Positions 8,956 through 16,720 of a stretch of 64,000 nt of DNA are shown in pieces. The first letter of the stretch is position 1. Every line of letters begins with the position of its first letter. The notes beneath the pieces were generated by a model. The model saw only the letters and a program-made list of their open reading frames with translations. It was not told the DNA's origin and searched no databases. Both the position numbers and the translations under genes were made by a program. Source of the stretch: Hymenobacter sp. DG25A (GTDB lineage: Bacteria; Bacteroidota; Bacteroidia; Cytophagales; Hymenobacteraceae); contig NZ_CP012623.1 in assembly GCF_001280305.1 (NCBI RefSeq), forward strand, positions 2,914,001 to 2,978,000, in the 5' to 3' direction.

Positions 8956-9549
8956 GTGAAGCTTTTTCCTCTTCTGCGCCAGTTTTTGGAAATAGGCATC
9001 GGACTGGGGGCGGTGCTGCTGGCACTGCGCTTTGTTACGGGCCTGTTTAGCAAGCGGGGGCAGGTGTACCGCCCCAACTTCACCCGGCAGCTGTATCTGT
9101 TATTCTGGCCGCTGCTGTGTCTGGCGGTGGGCTTGCCGTTTCTGGCTTCCTTCTTTTTGATGGATAGCCTTTCCACTTTTGAGCTAGTGCTGCTGGTAGC
9201 CCTGGCAGCAGTAATACTGGGCTTTTCGGTGCCGGCGCTGGTGCTGCATATGCAGTATTATCTGCGAAATCAGCCGACTACGTTGGTCTTCGAGCCCAAG
9301 CAGAATGTACTGGAAGTGTATGAGAACGGTGCCCGCCTGGCTTTCAGCCGCCAGGATATTGTGCGGGTGGAGCGGGTGACGTGTGCATCCAAACGCATGT
9401 TCTGGAGCAACTACGATTTTATCCGCCTGCACTTCCGGCAGGGCCCGCCCATCACGCTCACCTCTCTCCTGCTGAATCTGGAGCCGGTGGCGGAATTCCT
9501 GCGCAACACCAATCTGGAGAAGCGTACCCGTTGGATATGCTTTGCGTAG
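8956..9549 (+). CDS. Membrane protein with C-terminal PH-like domain, function unknown
   Basis: The 197-residue protein starts at a GTG three bases after the selD stop. It has three hydrophobic segments in the first 100 residues (around LEIGIGLGAVLLALRF, LFWPLLCLAVGLPFLASFF and LVLLVALAAVILGFSVPALV), then a soluble beta-rich tail (TTLVFEPKQNVLEVYENG, then FSRQDIVRVERV) that resembles bacterial PH-like domains. I recognise no named family. The tight spacing puts it in the selD transcript, but nothing in the sequence links it to selenium chemistry. Confidence 0.7.
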   Translation: MKLFPLLRQFLEIGIGLGAVLLALRFVTGLFSKRGQVYRPNFTRQLYLLFWPLLCLAVGLPFLASFFLMDSLSTFELVLLVALAAVILGFSVPALVLHMQYYLRNQPTTLVFEPKQNVLEVYENGARLAFSRQDIVRVERVTCASKRMFWSNYDFIRLHFRQGPPITLTSLLLNLEPVAEFLRNTNLEKRTRWICFA

Positions 9550-9615
9550 TGCCTCAACAGTAGCGCTGCCTTTCGGCGGCGCACTAATTCCTGCTTTCGC
9601 ATCTTTGTACCCATT

Positions 9616-10395
9616 ATGCTGCAACTTCATTACCGCGAAATGGGCCAGGGCAAGCCGCTGGTCATTCTGCACGGCTTGTTTGGCACCCTGGATAACTGGC
9701 AAACCCTGGCCCGCCGCTGGGCCGAGGCCGGGCACCGCGTTATCGTAGTAGACCTGCGCAACCATGGCCGCTCGCCCCACACCCCGGAACATAGCTATGA
9801 GCTGATGAGCCAGGACGTGCTGGGCTTGTTTGACCAACTACAGTTGGGCCCCGATACCACGCTGCTGGGCCACAGCATGGGCGGCAAAGTAGCCATGCGC
9901 TTTGCCCTGGACCACCCCGACCGGCTCGCCAACCTAGTGGTAGTAGATATTGCGCCGCGTCTTTCGGACATGAATCATCAGGACGACATCATCACCGGCC
10001 TGAATTCCTTGCCTCTGGCCACCCTGCAAAGCCGCCAGGAAGCTGATACGGCCCTGGCCCAGTACATTCCCCAACCCGATGTACGCCAGTTTCTCCTCAA
10101 AAATCTGTACCGCCGCGAGGATAACACGTTTGCCTGGCGCCAGAACCTGGAAGTGCTAACCGCGCAAATGCCGGCCGTAGGGGCGGAAATCAGCAGCACG
10201 CAGCCCTTCCTGAAGCCGGCATTGTTTATCCGCGGTGGCCGGTCGAACTACATTTCGACTGAAGACAAGCTCTATGGCATTCCGGCGCTGTTCCCCAACT
10301 CCCAGGTAGAAACCATAGTAGATGCCGGCCACTGGGTACACGCCGAAAAACCCGACGAAGTGTTTGCGCTGGTAAAAGCGTTTATCGAACAGTAG
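9616..10395 (+). CDS. Alpha/beta hydrolase, YbfF-type esterase
   Basis: The 259-residue protein resembles the YbfF acyl-CoA esterase group: MLQLHYREMGQGKPLVILHG at the N-terminus, the HGLFGTLDNWQ loop, VVDLRNHGRSPH, nucleophile elbow LLGHSMGGK, and DAGHWVHAEKP with the catalytic His. It acts in the cytoplasm on short acyl esters or thioesters; the natural substrate is unknown. CATCTTTG at 9600-9607 differs by one base from the -7 consensus, so it may have its own promoter. A palindromic repeat begins 26 bp downstream. Confidence 0.9.
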   Translation: MLQLHYREMGQGKPLVILHGLFGTLDNWQTLARRWAEAGHRVIVVDLRNHGRSPHTPEHSYELMSQDVLGLFDQLQLGPDTTLLGHSMGGKVAMRFALDHPDRLANLVVVDIAPRLSDMNHQDDIITGLNSLPLATLQSRQEADTALAQYIPQPDVRQFLLKNLYRREDNTFAWRQNLEVLTAQMPAVGAEISSTQPFLKPALFIRGGRSNYISTEDKLYGIPALFPNSQVETIVDAGHWVHAEKPDEVFALVKAFIEQ

Positions 10396-10420
10396 TCTAT
10401 CCTGTCACCTACCATAATCT

Positions 10421-10521
10421 GTCATCCTGAGCTTTTGCGAAGGACTTTGTCACGCCTCAACGACCATCGTAACCACGACTCTTTCTAGCGTGATAAGGTC
10501 CTTCGCAAAGCTCAGGATGAC
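10421..10521. repeat. Palindromic repeat, GTCATCCTGAGC type
   Basis: This 101-bp imperfect inverted repeat lies between two same-strand genes. The outer arms are 10421-10445 and 10498-10521. They begin GTCATCCTGAGC and end GCTCAGGATGAC, differing by one bulged A. A second paired segment (TCACGC with GCGTGA) lies just inside, so most of the element can fold into one long hairpin. Only this copy is in the window. It could be a non-autonomous mobile repeat or a transcript-end structure for the upstream esterase gene. Confidence 0.75.
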
Positions 10522-10571
10522 AACCTATATTGAATTCAACACCTAGTTAAATCAACCCCAACCCACCATAA

Positions 10572-11279
10572 ATGCCCGGCACGCTCTACCTCATTCCCAC
10601 CGTTTTAGCCGAGGACACGGCCACGCAGGTACTGCCCCCGCAGGTGGCCGAGCGGGTAGCGGCGCTGTCGTATTTTCTGGTGGAGAATGCGCGAACGGCC
10701 CGGCGCTTTATCAAGCAGGTGGCGCCCCAGCACGTGATAGAGGAGCTGCGCATTTCGGTGATTGATAAAGACAGCTCCGAGGCGCAGATTCAGGCGGCAC
10801 TGAAGCTGGTGCTGGCCGGGCAGGACGCGGGCGTGATTTCCGAAGCGGGCTGCCCCGGCATTGCCGACCCCGGCGCGGAACTGGCCCGGGCAGCGCACCA
10901 ACTGGGCATTAAAGTAGTACCGCTGGTGGGCCCATCCTCCCTCCTATTGGCCCTGATGGCCTCCGGCATGAATGGGCAAAGCTTTGCGTTTCACGGCTAC
11001 CTGCCCATTGACCGTAGCCGGCGTAGTGCGGCTATTAAGCAGCTGGAGCGCGTGGCCTTGGCCCAAAAGCAAACCCAGCTGTTTATTGAAACGCCCTACC
11101 GGAACATGCAAATGCTGGAGGATTTACTTACCCAGTTGACCGGCACCACCCGCCTCTGCATTGCCGCCAACCTAACCGCCCCCAACGAGCTTGTGCGCAC
11201 CAACACCGTAGCCGGCTGGCGCAAAGCCGGAATACCCGATATCCACAAGCAACCGGCCGTATTTCTGGTAGGAATGTAG
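10572..11279 (+). CDS. RsmI-like SAM-dependent methyltransferase (tetrapyrrole methylase fold)
   Basis: The 235-residue protein has the tetrapyrrole methylase fold and RsmI-type motifs: MPGTLYLIPTVLAED, ISEAGCPGIADPGAEL (RsmI proper has SDAGTPLISDPG) and LVGPSSLLLALMASG. RsmI 2'-O-methylates C1402 of 16S rRNA and is about 280 residues with an extra C-terminal domain. This one is shorter and carries Cys in the loop, so it is probably a paralogue with a different or narrower role. It is flanked on both sides by palindromic repeats. Confidence 0.85.
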   Translation: MPGTLYLIPTVLAEDTATQVLPPQVAERVAALSYFLVENARTARRFIKQVAPQHVIEELRISVIDKDSSEAQIQAALKLVLAGQDAGVISEAGCPGIADPGAELARAAHQLGIKVVPLVGPSSLLLALMASGMNGQSFAFHGYLPIDRSRRSAAIKQLERVALAQKQTQLFIETPYRNMQMLEDLLTQLTGTTRLCIAANLTAPNELVRTNTVAGWRKAGIPDIHKQPAVFLVGM

Positions 11280-11287
11280 TGCATGAA

Positions 11288-11411
11288 GTAGCGCGAAGCT
11301 CCAGCTTCGCGTACGAGCGGAGCGAGTAGCAGGCGTTTGCTGATGTTACTGGCAACTACAAACGCGTAGGAATTCGCTGCGCGAATACGCGAAGCTGGAG
11401 CTTCGCGCTAC
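11288..11411. repeat. Palindromic repeat family A, copy 1
   Basis: The 124-bp element lies between convergent genes. The ends are perfect inverted copies, 24 bp beginning GTAGCGCGAAGCTCC and ending GGAGCTTCGCGCTAC. Each arm is itself a small palindrome (GCGAAGCT-CC-AGCTTCGC). A second copy is at 63416-63521, with the same ends but an A-to-G change matched by its compensating change in the other half of the arm. This covariation suggests the folded structure is selected. The element resembles REP/BIME-type repeats moved by RAYT transposases; no transposase is in the window. Confidence 0.85.
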
Positions 11412-11421
11412 TCCATCCACT

Positions 11422-13605
11422 TTACTTCATCAACTGGTACACCAGCAGCGAGGAGAAATAGGCCAGCCCCGTCATGTACACCAGTTGCATCATGGGCCAT
11501 TTCCAGCCTTTGGTTTCGCGGTAGGTGGTAGCCAGCGTGCTCATGCACTGCATGGCAAACACATAGAAAACCAGCAGTGACACGGCCCGGGCAGGCGTGA
11601 AGAACGGCTGCCCCTCGGTATCTTTGGCCAAAGCCAGTTTTTGTTGCACGGTGCGCATGTCCGCATCCTGCCCCACACTGTAAATGGTGGAGATAGTACC
11701 CACGAACACCTCGCGGGCGGCAAAGGAAGTAAGCAGCGCAATACCAATTTTCCAGTCGAAGCCCAGGGGGCGGATGGCGGGCTCCATGTTACGGCCGAAT
11801 ACGCCGGCGTAGGAGTTTTCCAGGCGGGCGGAGGCTACGTTGATGTCGGTTTCTTCAGCAGTGAGGCCTTGGGCCACCCCTTGCTGACGGGCTTGGGTTT
11901 CGGCGCGCTCCAGCGACTGGCCCGGGCCGAAAGATGCCAGCACCCACAGCAGCACCGAAATGGCCACAATCACCTTACCGGCCTGAAATACGAAGGTCTT
12001 TACTTTCTCTACGATGGTAATGCCCACGTTTTTCCAGCGCGGCCAGCGGTACACCGGAAACTCCATGATGAAGTAGCTCCGCTCCTTGGTCTTCAATAGA
12101 AACTTCAAACCCAGCGCCGAGAAAATAGCCGCGAAGAAGCCCAGCAGGTACAGCCCCATCAATACAAACCCCTGCAGGTTAAATATGCCCAGCACCGCCC
12201 GGTCGGGCACTACCAGCCCGATGAGCACGGTGTACACCGGAATGCGCGCCGAGCAGGACATGAGCGGCGTGACGAAGATGGTAATCATCCGGTCTTTCCA
12301 GTTCTCAATGGTGCGCGCGCTCATAATGGCCGGCACAGCGCAGGCCACGCCCGAAATCAGCGGCACCACGCTCTTGCCGTTCAGCCCGAACTTGCGCATG
12401 ATGCGGTCCATCATGAACGTGACGCGGGCCATATAGCCGGTTTCTTCCAGCACGGCAATAAAGGCGAAGAGCAGGGCAATCTGGGGCACAAACATCAGCA
12501 CCCCGCCCAGGCCGGCCAGCACGCCTTCCGTCAGCAGGTTGATGAGCGGGCCTTTAAAGTTTGTTTGGATAAGCCCGTTGATGAGCGCTATGCTCTGGTC
12601 AATGAGCTCCATGGGGTAGCTGGCCCAGGCAAATACAGCCTGAAACATCATAAACAGCACCCCGAAGAAGATCAGGTAGCCCCACACGCGGTGCGTGAGT
12701 ACCCGGTCGAGGCGGTTGCTGTAGGGCTCCTCCTTTTCCGTGCGCGTCACGGATACCGTGTTCAGCAGGATGTCGTTGATGCGGGCGTAGCGGGCAATGG
12801 TTTCCTGCGCCTGGCGCGGTGTGACCTCAAACCCATACTTCTGCACCAGTTCCCCGATGTACGTCTTATCGTCAGCAGAAAGGAAGCTGATATGCCGGAA
12901 CTGGTGCGCGTAGTGCAGCGCCAGGTAGTCGTTGTGCAGGTTGAAGTAGTAGCGGATCTGCCGGATCATCGGCAGCAGGTCTTCCTCGGGCTCGTAGAAG
13001 TGTATGGTGGGCGCGGCCAATTGCTGCGCCATCACAATTTTAAGGGCCGCTACGCCAATGCCGTTGCGGGCATTCATGGGAATAACGGGCACGCCCAGCT
13101 CTTCCTGCAGGGCAGCTACATCAATGGCAACACCGTGCTGGGCGGCCACGTCCATCATGTTCAACGACAGCACAATGGGCAGGCCCAGATCAGCCAGCTG
13201 GGTAAACAGCAACAGGTTGCGGCGCAGGTTGGAGGCATCTACCGTTACCACCACAAAATCCGGGTACTGCTTCGAGGTCCGGTCGTAGAGCAGGTCGGTG
13301 ATGACCTTTTCATCCAGGCTCTTGGGGTAGAGCGAGTAGGTGCCGGGCAGGTCAATAATTTCGGCGCGCATGCCGGGCGTAATCTGCGCTACGCCGGTTT
13401 TGCGGTCTACCGTAACGCCGGGAAAGTTGCCTACCTTCTGATTAAGCCCGGTGAGCTGGTTGAACAGCGAGGACTTGCCGGAGTTGGGGTTGCCAATGAG
13501 GGCAATGCGCGTAAGGGAGCCCGGCAGACGGGGCGCAGAGGTTTCCAGCGCGGCCGCTGAAAGCGCCGCTCCGGCCCGGCTGGTAATCAGTTCTGGACCT
13601 GCCAT
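11422..13605 (-). CDS. feoB: Ferrous iron transporter FeoB
   Basis: FeoB is the GTPase-coupled inner-membrane Fe(II) permease. The 727-residue protein has the G1 motif GNPNSGKSS at residues 38-46, G3 DLPGTYSLYP, and G4 NMMD. The membrane domain follows, with the conserved gate helix GVACAVPAIMSARTIENW and the EETGYMARVTFMMDR loop. About 35 residues precede the G domain, rich in Ala and without a FeoA fold, consistent with a separate feoA. It starts 9 bp after feoA and shares its promoter. A palindromic repeat sits just after the stop. Confidence 0.97.
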   Translation of the reverse strand: MAGPELITSRAGAALSAAALETSAPRLPGSLTRIALIGNPNSGKSSLFNQLTGLNQKVGNFPGVTVDRKTGVAQITPGMRAEIIDLPGTYSLYPKSLDEKVITDLLYDRTSKQYPDFVVVTVDASNLRRNLLLFTQLADLGLPIVLSLNMMDVAAQHGVAIDVAALQEELGVPVIPMNARNGIGVAALKIVMAQQLAAPTIHFYEPEEDLLPMIRQIRYYFNLHNDYLALHYAHQFRHISFLSADDKTYIGELVQKYGFEVTPRQAQETIARYARINDILLNTVSVTRTEKEEPYSNRLDRVLTHRVWGYLIFFGVLFMMFQAVFAWASYPMELIDQSIALINGLIQTNFKGPLINLLTEGVLAGLGGVLMFVPQIALLFAFIAVLEETGYMARVTFMMDRIMRKFGLNGKSVVPLISGVACAVPAIMSARTIENWKDRMITIFVTPLMSCSARIPVYTVLIGLVVPDRAVLGIFNLQGFVLMGLYLLGFFAAIFSALGLKFLLKTKERSYFIMEFPVYRWPRWKNVGITIVEKVKTFVFQAGKVIVAISVLLWVLASFGPGQSLERAETQARQQGVAQGLTAEETDINVASARLENSYAGVFGRNMEPAIRPLGFDWKIGIALLTSFAAREVFVGTISTIYSVGQDADMRTVQQKLALAKDTEGQPFFTPARAVSLLVFYVFAMQCMSTLATTYRETKGWKWPMMQLVYMTGLAYFSSLLVYQLMK

Positions 13606-13614
13606 TCGTTCGGG

Positions 13615-13878
13615 CTAGTCTTTCAGCAGGATGGTGGCTGCCTCGCTCACCCGCAGGGAAAGGGTATAATCCTCGCCTTCGCCTACCAGCAGTGTAATGG
13701 GGCAGCCCAGGGGGGCGCGGCTGTTCAGGCGCACCTGCGTGCCCGGGATGCAGCCCATTTCCAGCAGCTTCAACGCCATTTCCGGATCGTTGAGGCAGCA
13801 AATCGTTCCGGCTTCGCCCATGCGAAGGTCTTTCACACTTCGGGCAGCAGGCTTGGCAAGGGTGGAACGAGTAGACAC
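13615..13878 (-). CDS. feoA: Ferrous iron transport accessory protein FeoA
   Basis: The 87-residue SH3-like protein matches FeoA in length and in the core LLEMGCIPGTQVRLNSRAPL and GCPITLLVGEGEDYTLSLR. FeoA is a small cytoplasmic partner needed for FeoB activity. A short N-terminal tail (MSTRSTLAKPAARSV) precedes the conserved core; DLRMGEAGTI marks its start. It is 9 bp upstream of feoB and 28 bp downstream of a strong promoter match. Confidence 0.95.
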   Translation of the reverse strand: MSTRSTLAKPAARSVKDLRMGEAGTICCLNDPEMALKLLEMGCIPGTQVRLNSRAPLGCPITLLVGEGEDYTLSLRVSEAATILLKD

Positions 13879-13905
13879 GGCGGAGTTATTTAGATTCTAT
13901 TTAAA

Positions 13906-13937
13906 CAAAGGTACACCCCAATTAAGTTTCGGCCAAA
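13906..13937 (-). promoter_or_regulatory. feoAB promoter, Bacteroidota type
   Basis: Read on the minus strand, TTTG (13934-13937) is followed by exactly 20 bases and then TACCTTTG (13906-13913). This matches the Bacteroidota housekeeping consensus TTTG-N19-21-TAnnTTTG in both boxes and spacing. The start of transcription would fall near 13900, about 20 bases before the feoA ATG at 13878. I saw no clear iron-regulator palindrome overlapping it. Confidence 0.8.
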
Positions 13938-14056
13938 AAAAGCACCGATTGAGCCCTTTTTTTCCCAAACAACCCGCGGTTGTATAATTATTTCAAAACG
14001 TAATTGATTATTATAAATAATCACAGAATATATGCACCAGTTAGGGGTATTCCTTG

Positions 14057-14064
14057 TATTTTTG
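14057..14064 (+). promoter_or_regulatory. -7 element of exported paralogue 1
   Basis: TATTTTTG fits TAnnTTTG and sits 19 bp upstream of the ATG at 14083. The same block TCCTTGTATTTTTG recurs before the tandem paralogue at 15037. No clear -33 TTTG. The position argues for the ATG at 14083 over an upstream frame start at 14032. Confidence 0.55.
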
Positions 14065-14082
14065 ACATATAATCCGCTGCAT

Positions 14083-14979
14083 ATGCTTCAACGTATACTC
14101 ACTTTCATTGCTATTATCCTTCTGTTTCCGGCCCTGGCGCAGGCGCAGGAAAACCGCATCACCGGCCGCATTGTAGATCAGAAAACCAAAGAGCCGGTTC
14201 CTTTTTCGGCCATTGGTCTGAAAGAGGAGCAATCCGGAGCCCTCACCAACGAATATGGCTTCTTCCAGATAGCCATGCCCGAGAAAAACGAGCAGGACTC
14301 CCTGATTGTTCAGGCGCTGGGCTTCTTTCGCAAAGCCGTGGCCGTAAAGCGCGGCGCCAAGATGGAAGACATCACCATTGAAGTGACCAAGCGTGTGATT
14401 GAGTTGGGCGAGGTAAAAGTGCAGGGTGGTAAAATCAAGGATCTGGCTTTGGGTGCCCGCTCCTCTACCCCCGGTGAAGGCATGATTCAGGGCCAGCCCG
14501 GCAGCCAGTATGCCTTCTTCGTGAAGAATGAGAAGGGTAAGCATCTGGGCATGATTCGCTCGGTGTCCTTCTACATCGGGGAGCACGGCTTCCCGCAGGA
14601 GCCTTTCCGGGTGCGCATCTACAAGCCCGACGGCAACTACAACTCCCCCAACACCGACCTGCTGACGGACAACGTGGTAGTATCGGCCCCCGGCGGCGGC
14701 CAGTGGTATACTATCGACCTGACCCAATACAACATTCCCGCCCCTGACGAAGGATTCTTCGTGGCCATGGAATGGGTAGTGAGCGGCGACAAGTTCTACA
14801 CCACCAACTTCTCCGATAACTACACGCCCTACGGCCAGATTATGCGCCCCACGTTCGAGTTCAAAGAGAGCCGCACCTGGAGCTATAGCATCGGCAAGGG
14901 CTGGAGCCTGATTACCCTGGTAAATAATGGCAAGTTTTACAATGCCATGATTAAGGCCGAGGTAGACGCTTATAAATAA
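14083..14979 (+). CDS. Exported protein with carboxypeptidase-regulatory-like domain, paralogue 1
   Basis: The 298-residue protein has a signal peptide (MLQRILTFIAIILLFPALAQ, cleaved near AQAQ). A carboxypeptidase-regulatory-like beta domain follows (ITGRIVDQKTKEPVPFSAI to ALTNEYGFFQIAMPE), as found at the N-terminus of TonB-dependent receptors. The C-terminal ~170 residues (from GMIQGQPGSQYAFFVKNEKG) are beta-rich and belong to no family I recognise. There is no receptor barrel and no T9SS sorting signal. The next gene is a close paralogue along its whole length. A periplasmic or surface carbohydrate- or peptide-binding role is possible but unproven. Confidence 0.85.
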   Translation: MLQRILTFIAIILLFPALAQAQENRITGRIVDQKTKEPVPFSAIGLKEEQSGALTNEYGFFQIAMPEKNEQDSLIVQALGFFRKAVAVKRGAKMEDITIEVTKRVIELGEVKVQGGKIKDLALGARSSTPGEGMIQGQPGSQYAFFVKNEKGKHLGMIRSVSFYIGEHGFPQEPFRVRIYKPDGNYNSPNTDLLTDNVVVSAPGGGQWYTIDLTQYNIPAPDEGFFVAMEWVVSGDKFYTTNFSDNYTPYGQIMRPTFEFKESRTWSYSIGKGWSLITLVNNGKFYNAMIKAEVDAYK

Positions 14980-15036
14980 GCCCCCAAGTGCTTTCCGGGT
15001 TCGGAAAATGTTTTCCGGATTTGATTGAACTCCTTG

Positions 15037-15044
15037 TATTTTTG
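15037..15044 (+). promoter_or_regulatory. -7 element of exported paralogue 2
   Basis: TATTTTTG lies 19 bp upstream of the ATG at 15063, the same spacing and flanking bases (TCCTTGTATTTTTG) as for paralogue 1. This indicates the duplication included the promoter. A TTTG at 15020 is only 13 bases upstream, too close for a standard -33. Confidence 0.55.
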
Positions 15045-15062
15045 GCAGATAAACGGCTCTCT

Positions 15063-15962
15063 ATGCAACAGCGCGTACGCTCACTTTTCACCTTTTTGCT
15101 TGTGCTGCTGCCAGCTCTGGCTTTTGCCCAGAACGACCGGATTGCCGGCCGGATAGTAGACGCCAAGACCAAGGAGCCGATTGCCTTTGCCTCGGTTAAC
15201 CTGAAGGAAGAGCAGACGGGCGCTCTGTCCAACGAGTATGGCTTCTTCCAGCTGCCCATGCCGCAGAAAGGCCCGCTCGACTCGCTGATCATCATGGCCC
15301 TGGGCTTTGAGCGCAAAGCCATTCTGGTGAAGCGCGGCACCAACATGGACGAGCTCATTATTGAGGTACCCAAGCGCAACATTGTACTGCAAAACGTTAC
15401 CGTAACGGCCGGTAAGATGAAGGCGCTGGAACTGGGTTCCCGCTCCAACACGCCCGGCTCCGGCATGATTCAGGGCCAGCCCGGCAGCCAGTATGCTTTC
15501 TGGGTGAAGAATGAGAAAGGCCGCAAGCTGGGCATGATTCGGTCGGTGTCCTTCTACATCAGTGAAAGCGGCTTTCCGCGGGAGCCTTTCCGTGTGCGCA
15601 TCTACGCCCCTGATGGCAACTATAGCTCCCCCAACACCGACCTGCTCACGGACAACGTGGTAGTATCGGCCCCCGGCGGTGGCCAGTGGTACACTATCGA
15701 CCTGACCTCTTATAATATACCAGCACCAGAAGAAGGCTTCTACGTAGCCATGGAGTGGATTGTGAGCGGTGACAAATTCTACACCACCAACTTTATGGAC
15801 TCCTACACGCCCTACGGGCAGATCCTGCGTCCTACCTTCGAATTCAAGGAAAGCCGCACCTGGACCTACAGCATGGGCCGGGGCTGGACCCTGATTACCC
15901 TGGCCAACAACGGCATGCGCTACAATGCCATGATTAAGGCCGAAGTAGACATGTATAAGTAA
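15063..15962 (+). CDS. Exported protein with carboxypeptidase-regulatory-like domain, paralogue 2
   Basis: The 299-residue tandem duplicate of the preceding gene has a signal peptide (MQQRVRSLFTFLLVLLPALA, then FAQ), the same regulatory-like beta domain (IAGRIVDAKTKEPIAFASV to ALSNEYGFFQLPMPQ) and the same C-terminal module (GMIQGQPGSQYAFWVKNEKG through NAMIKAEVDMYK). I estimate that roughly three quarters of residues are identical to paralogue 1. The ATG at 15063 is preferred over a longer frame start at 14988 because it begins the signal peptide and follows the -7 box. Two adjacent promoters imply both copies are expressed. Confidence 0.85.
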   Translation: MQQRVRSLFTFLLVLLPALAFAQNDRIAGRIVDAKTKEPIAFASVNLKEEQTGALSNEYGFFQLPMPQKGPLDSLIIMALGFERKAILVKRGTNMDELIIEVPKRNIVLQNVTVTAGKMKALELGSRSNTPGSGMIQGQPGSQYAFWVKNEKGRKLGMIRSVSFYISESGFPREPFRVRIYAPDGNYSSPNTDLLTDNVVVSAPGGGQWYTIDLTSYNIPAPEEGFYVAMEWIVSGDKFYTTNFMDSYTPYGQILRPTFEFKESRTWTYSMGRGWTLITLANNGMRYNAMIKAEVDMYK

Positions 15963-16021
15963 ACAGGAGTAACTCCTATAGCTCTAATCAAAGGGGGCGG
16001 TAATCAGATGAGCGGTAGGCG

Positions 16022-16636
16022 CTACTTGGTGGCTACCACAATTTCTACCCGACGGTTCTGTTGCCGGCCAGCGGCCGTGGCATTGCTTGCAGTGGGCTCT
16101 TTCTCGCCCATAGACTGTACCGCAATGTTTTCGGCGGCAATGTTGCCATTTTGTACTAGCCAGTTTTTTACTGCCTCGGCCCGCTCCCGGCCCAGGTCCT
16201 TGTTGTATTCCTGACCAGCGCGGGCATCGGTGTAGCCTACTACGCGCACTTTCTTCCCGCTGAAGCGCTGTTTAATAGAACCGGCTACTTCTTCCAGAGC
16301 ATCTTTCGCTGAAGCGCGGAGGGTGGCTTTATCGGTATCGAAAAGCACCGTTTCATCCACATCGTACACTTTATACGTGTCGTTGGCCCGCACTTTCACT
16401 TTCGGGTTTTTTACCTCCGTATAGGTCGTTACATCAGGCATATTGGCATCCACATCCCAGTTGTCAGCATCCACGGTATCGGACATGGCGGCTCCGGCTG
16501 TTTCGCCAGTGCGGGCTACCACGGCGGTGTCGGTGCTGGCCTCGGTTAGCTCATCGTGCTCGGCCTTGTTCTTCATATTATCACAAGACGAGAGTACTGC
16601 AACCATGGCCGCAGCCGTAAGAATGGACTTATACAT
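16022..16636 (-). CDS. OmpA-family lipoprotein
   Basis: The 204-residue protein has a lipoprotein signal with lipobox LSSC (Cys18), an acidic linker, then an OmpA C-terminal peptidoglycan-binding domain: ETVLFDTDKATLRASAKDAL, VVGYTDARAGQEYNKDLG with the conserved Asp and Arg positions, and RQQNRRVEIVV at the end. It should tether the outer membrane to peptidoglycan, like Pal. There is no N-terminal barrel. It is convergent with the tandem exported paralogues. Confidence 0.93.
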   Translation of the reverse strand: MYKSILTAAAMVAVLSSCDNMKNKAEHDELTEASTDTAVVARTGETAGAAMSDTVDADNWDVDANMPDVTTYTEVKNPKVKVRANDTYKVYDVDETVLFDTDKATLRASAKDALEEVAGSIKQRFSGKKVRVVGYTDARAGQEYNKDLGRERAEAVKNWLVQNGNIAAENIAVQSMGEKEPTASNATAAGRQQNRRVEIVVATK

Positions 16637-16720
16637 AGTAGTTGGCGGGAAAGGTGAACCTGGGTTTACGCCCCGGTTATCAAAAGGTTAATCCCGCTCA
16701 GCCCCGGGCCACTCCGCCCC

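Noticed and set aside
13879..13990. Fur-type operator at feoAB
   Set aside because: I looked for an AT-rich 19-bp palindrome around the promoter and did not see a convincing one.
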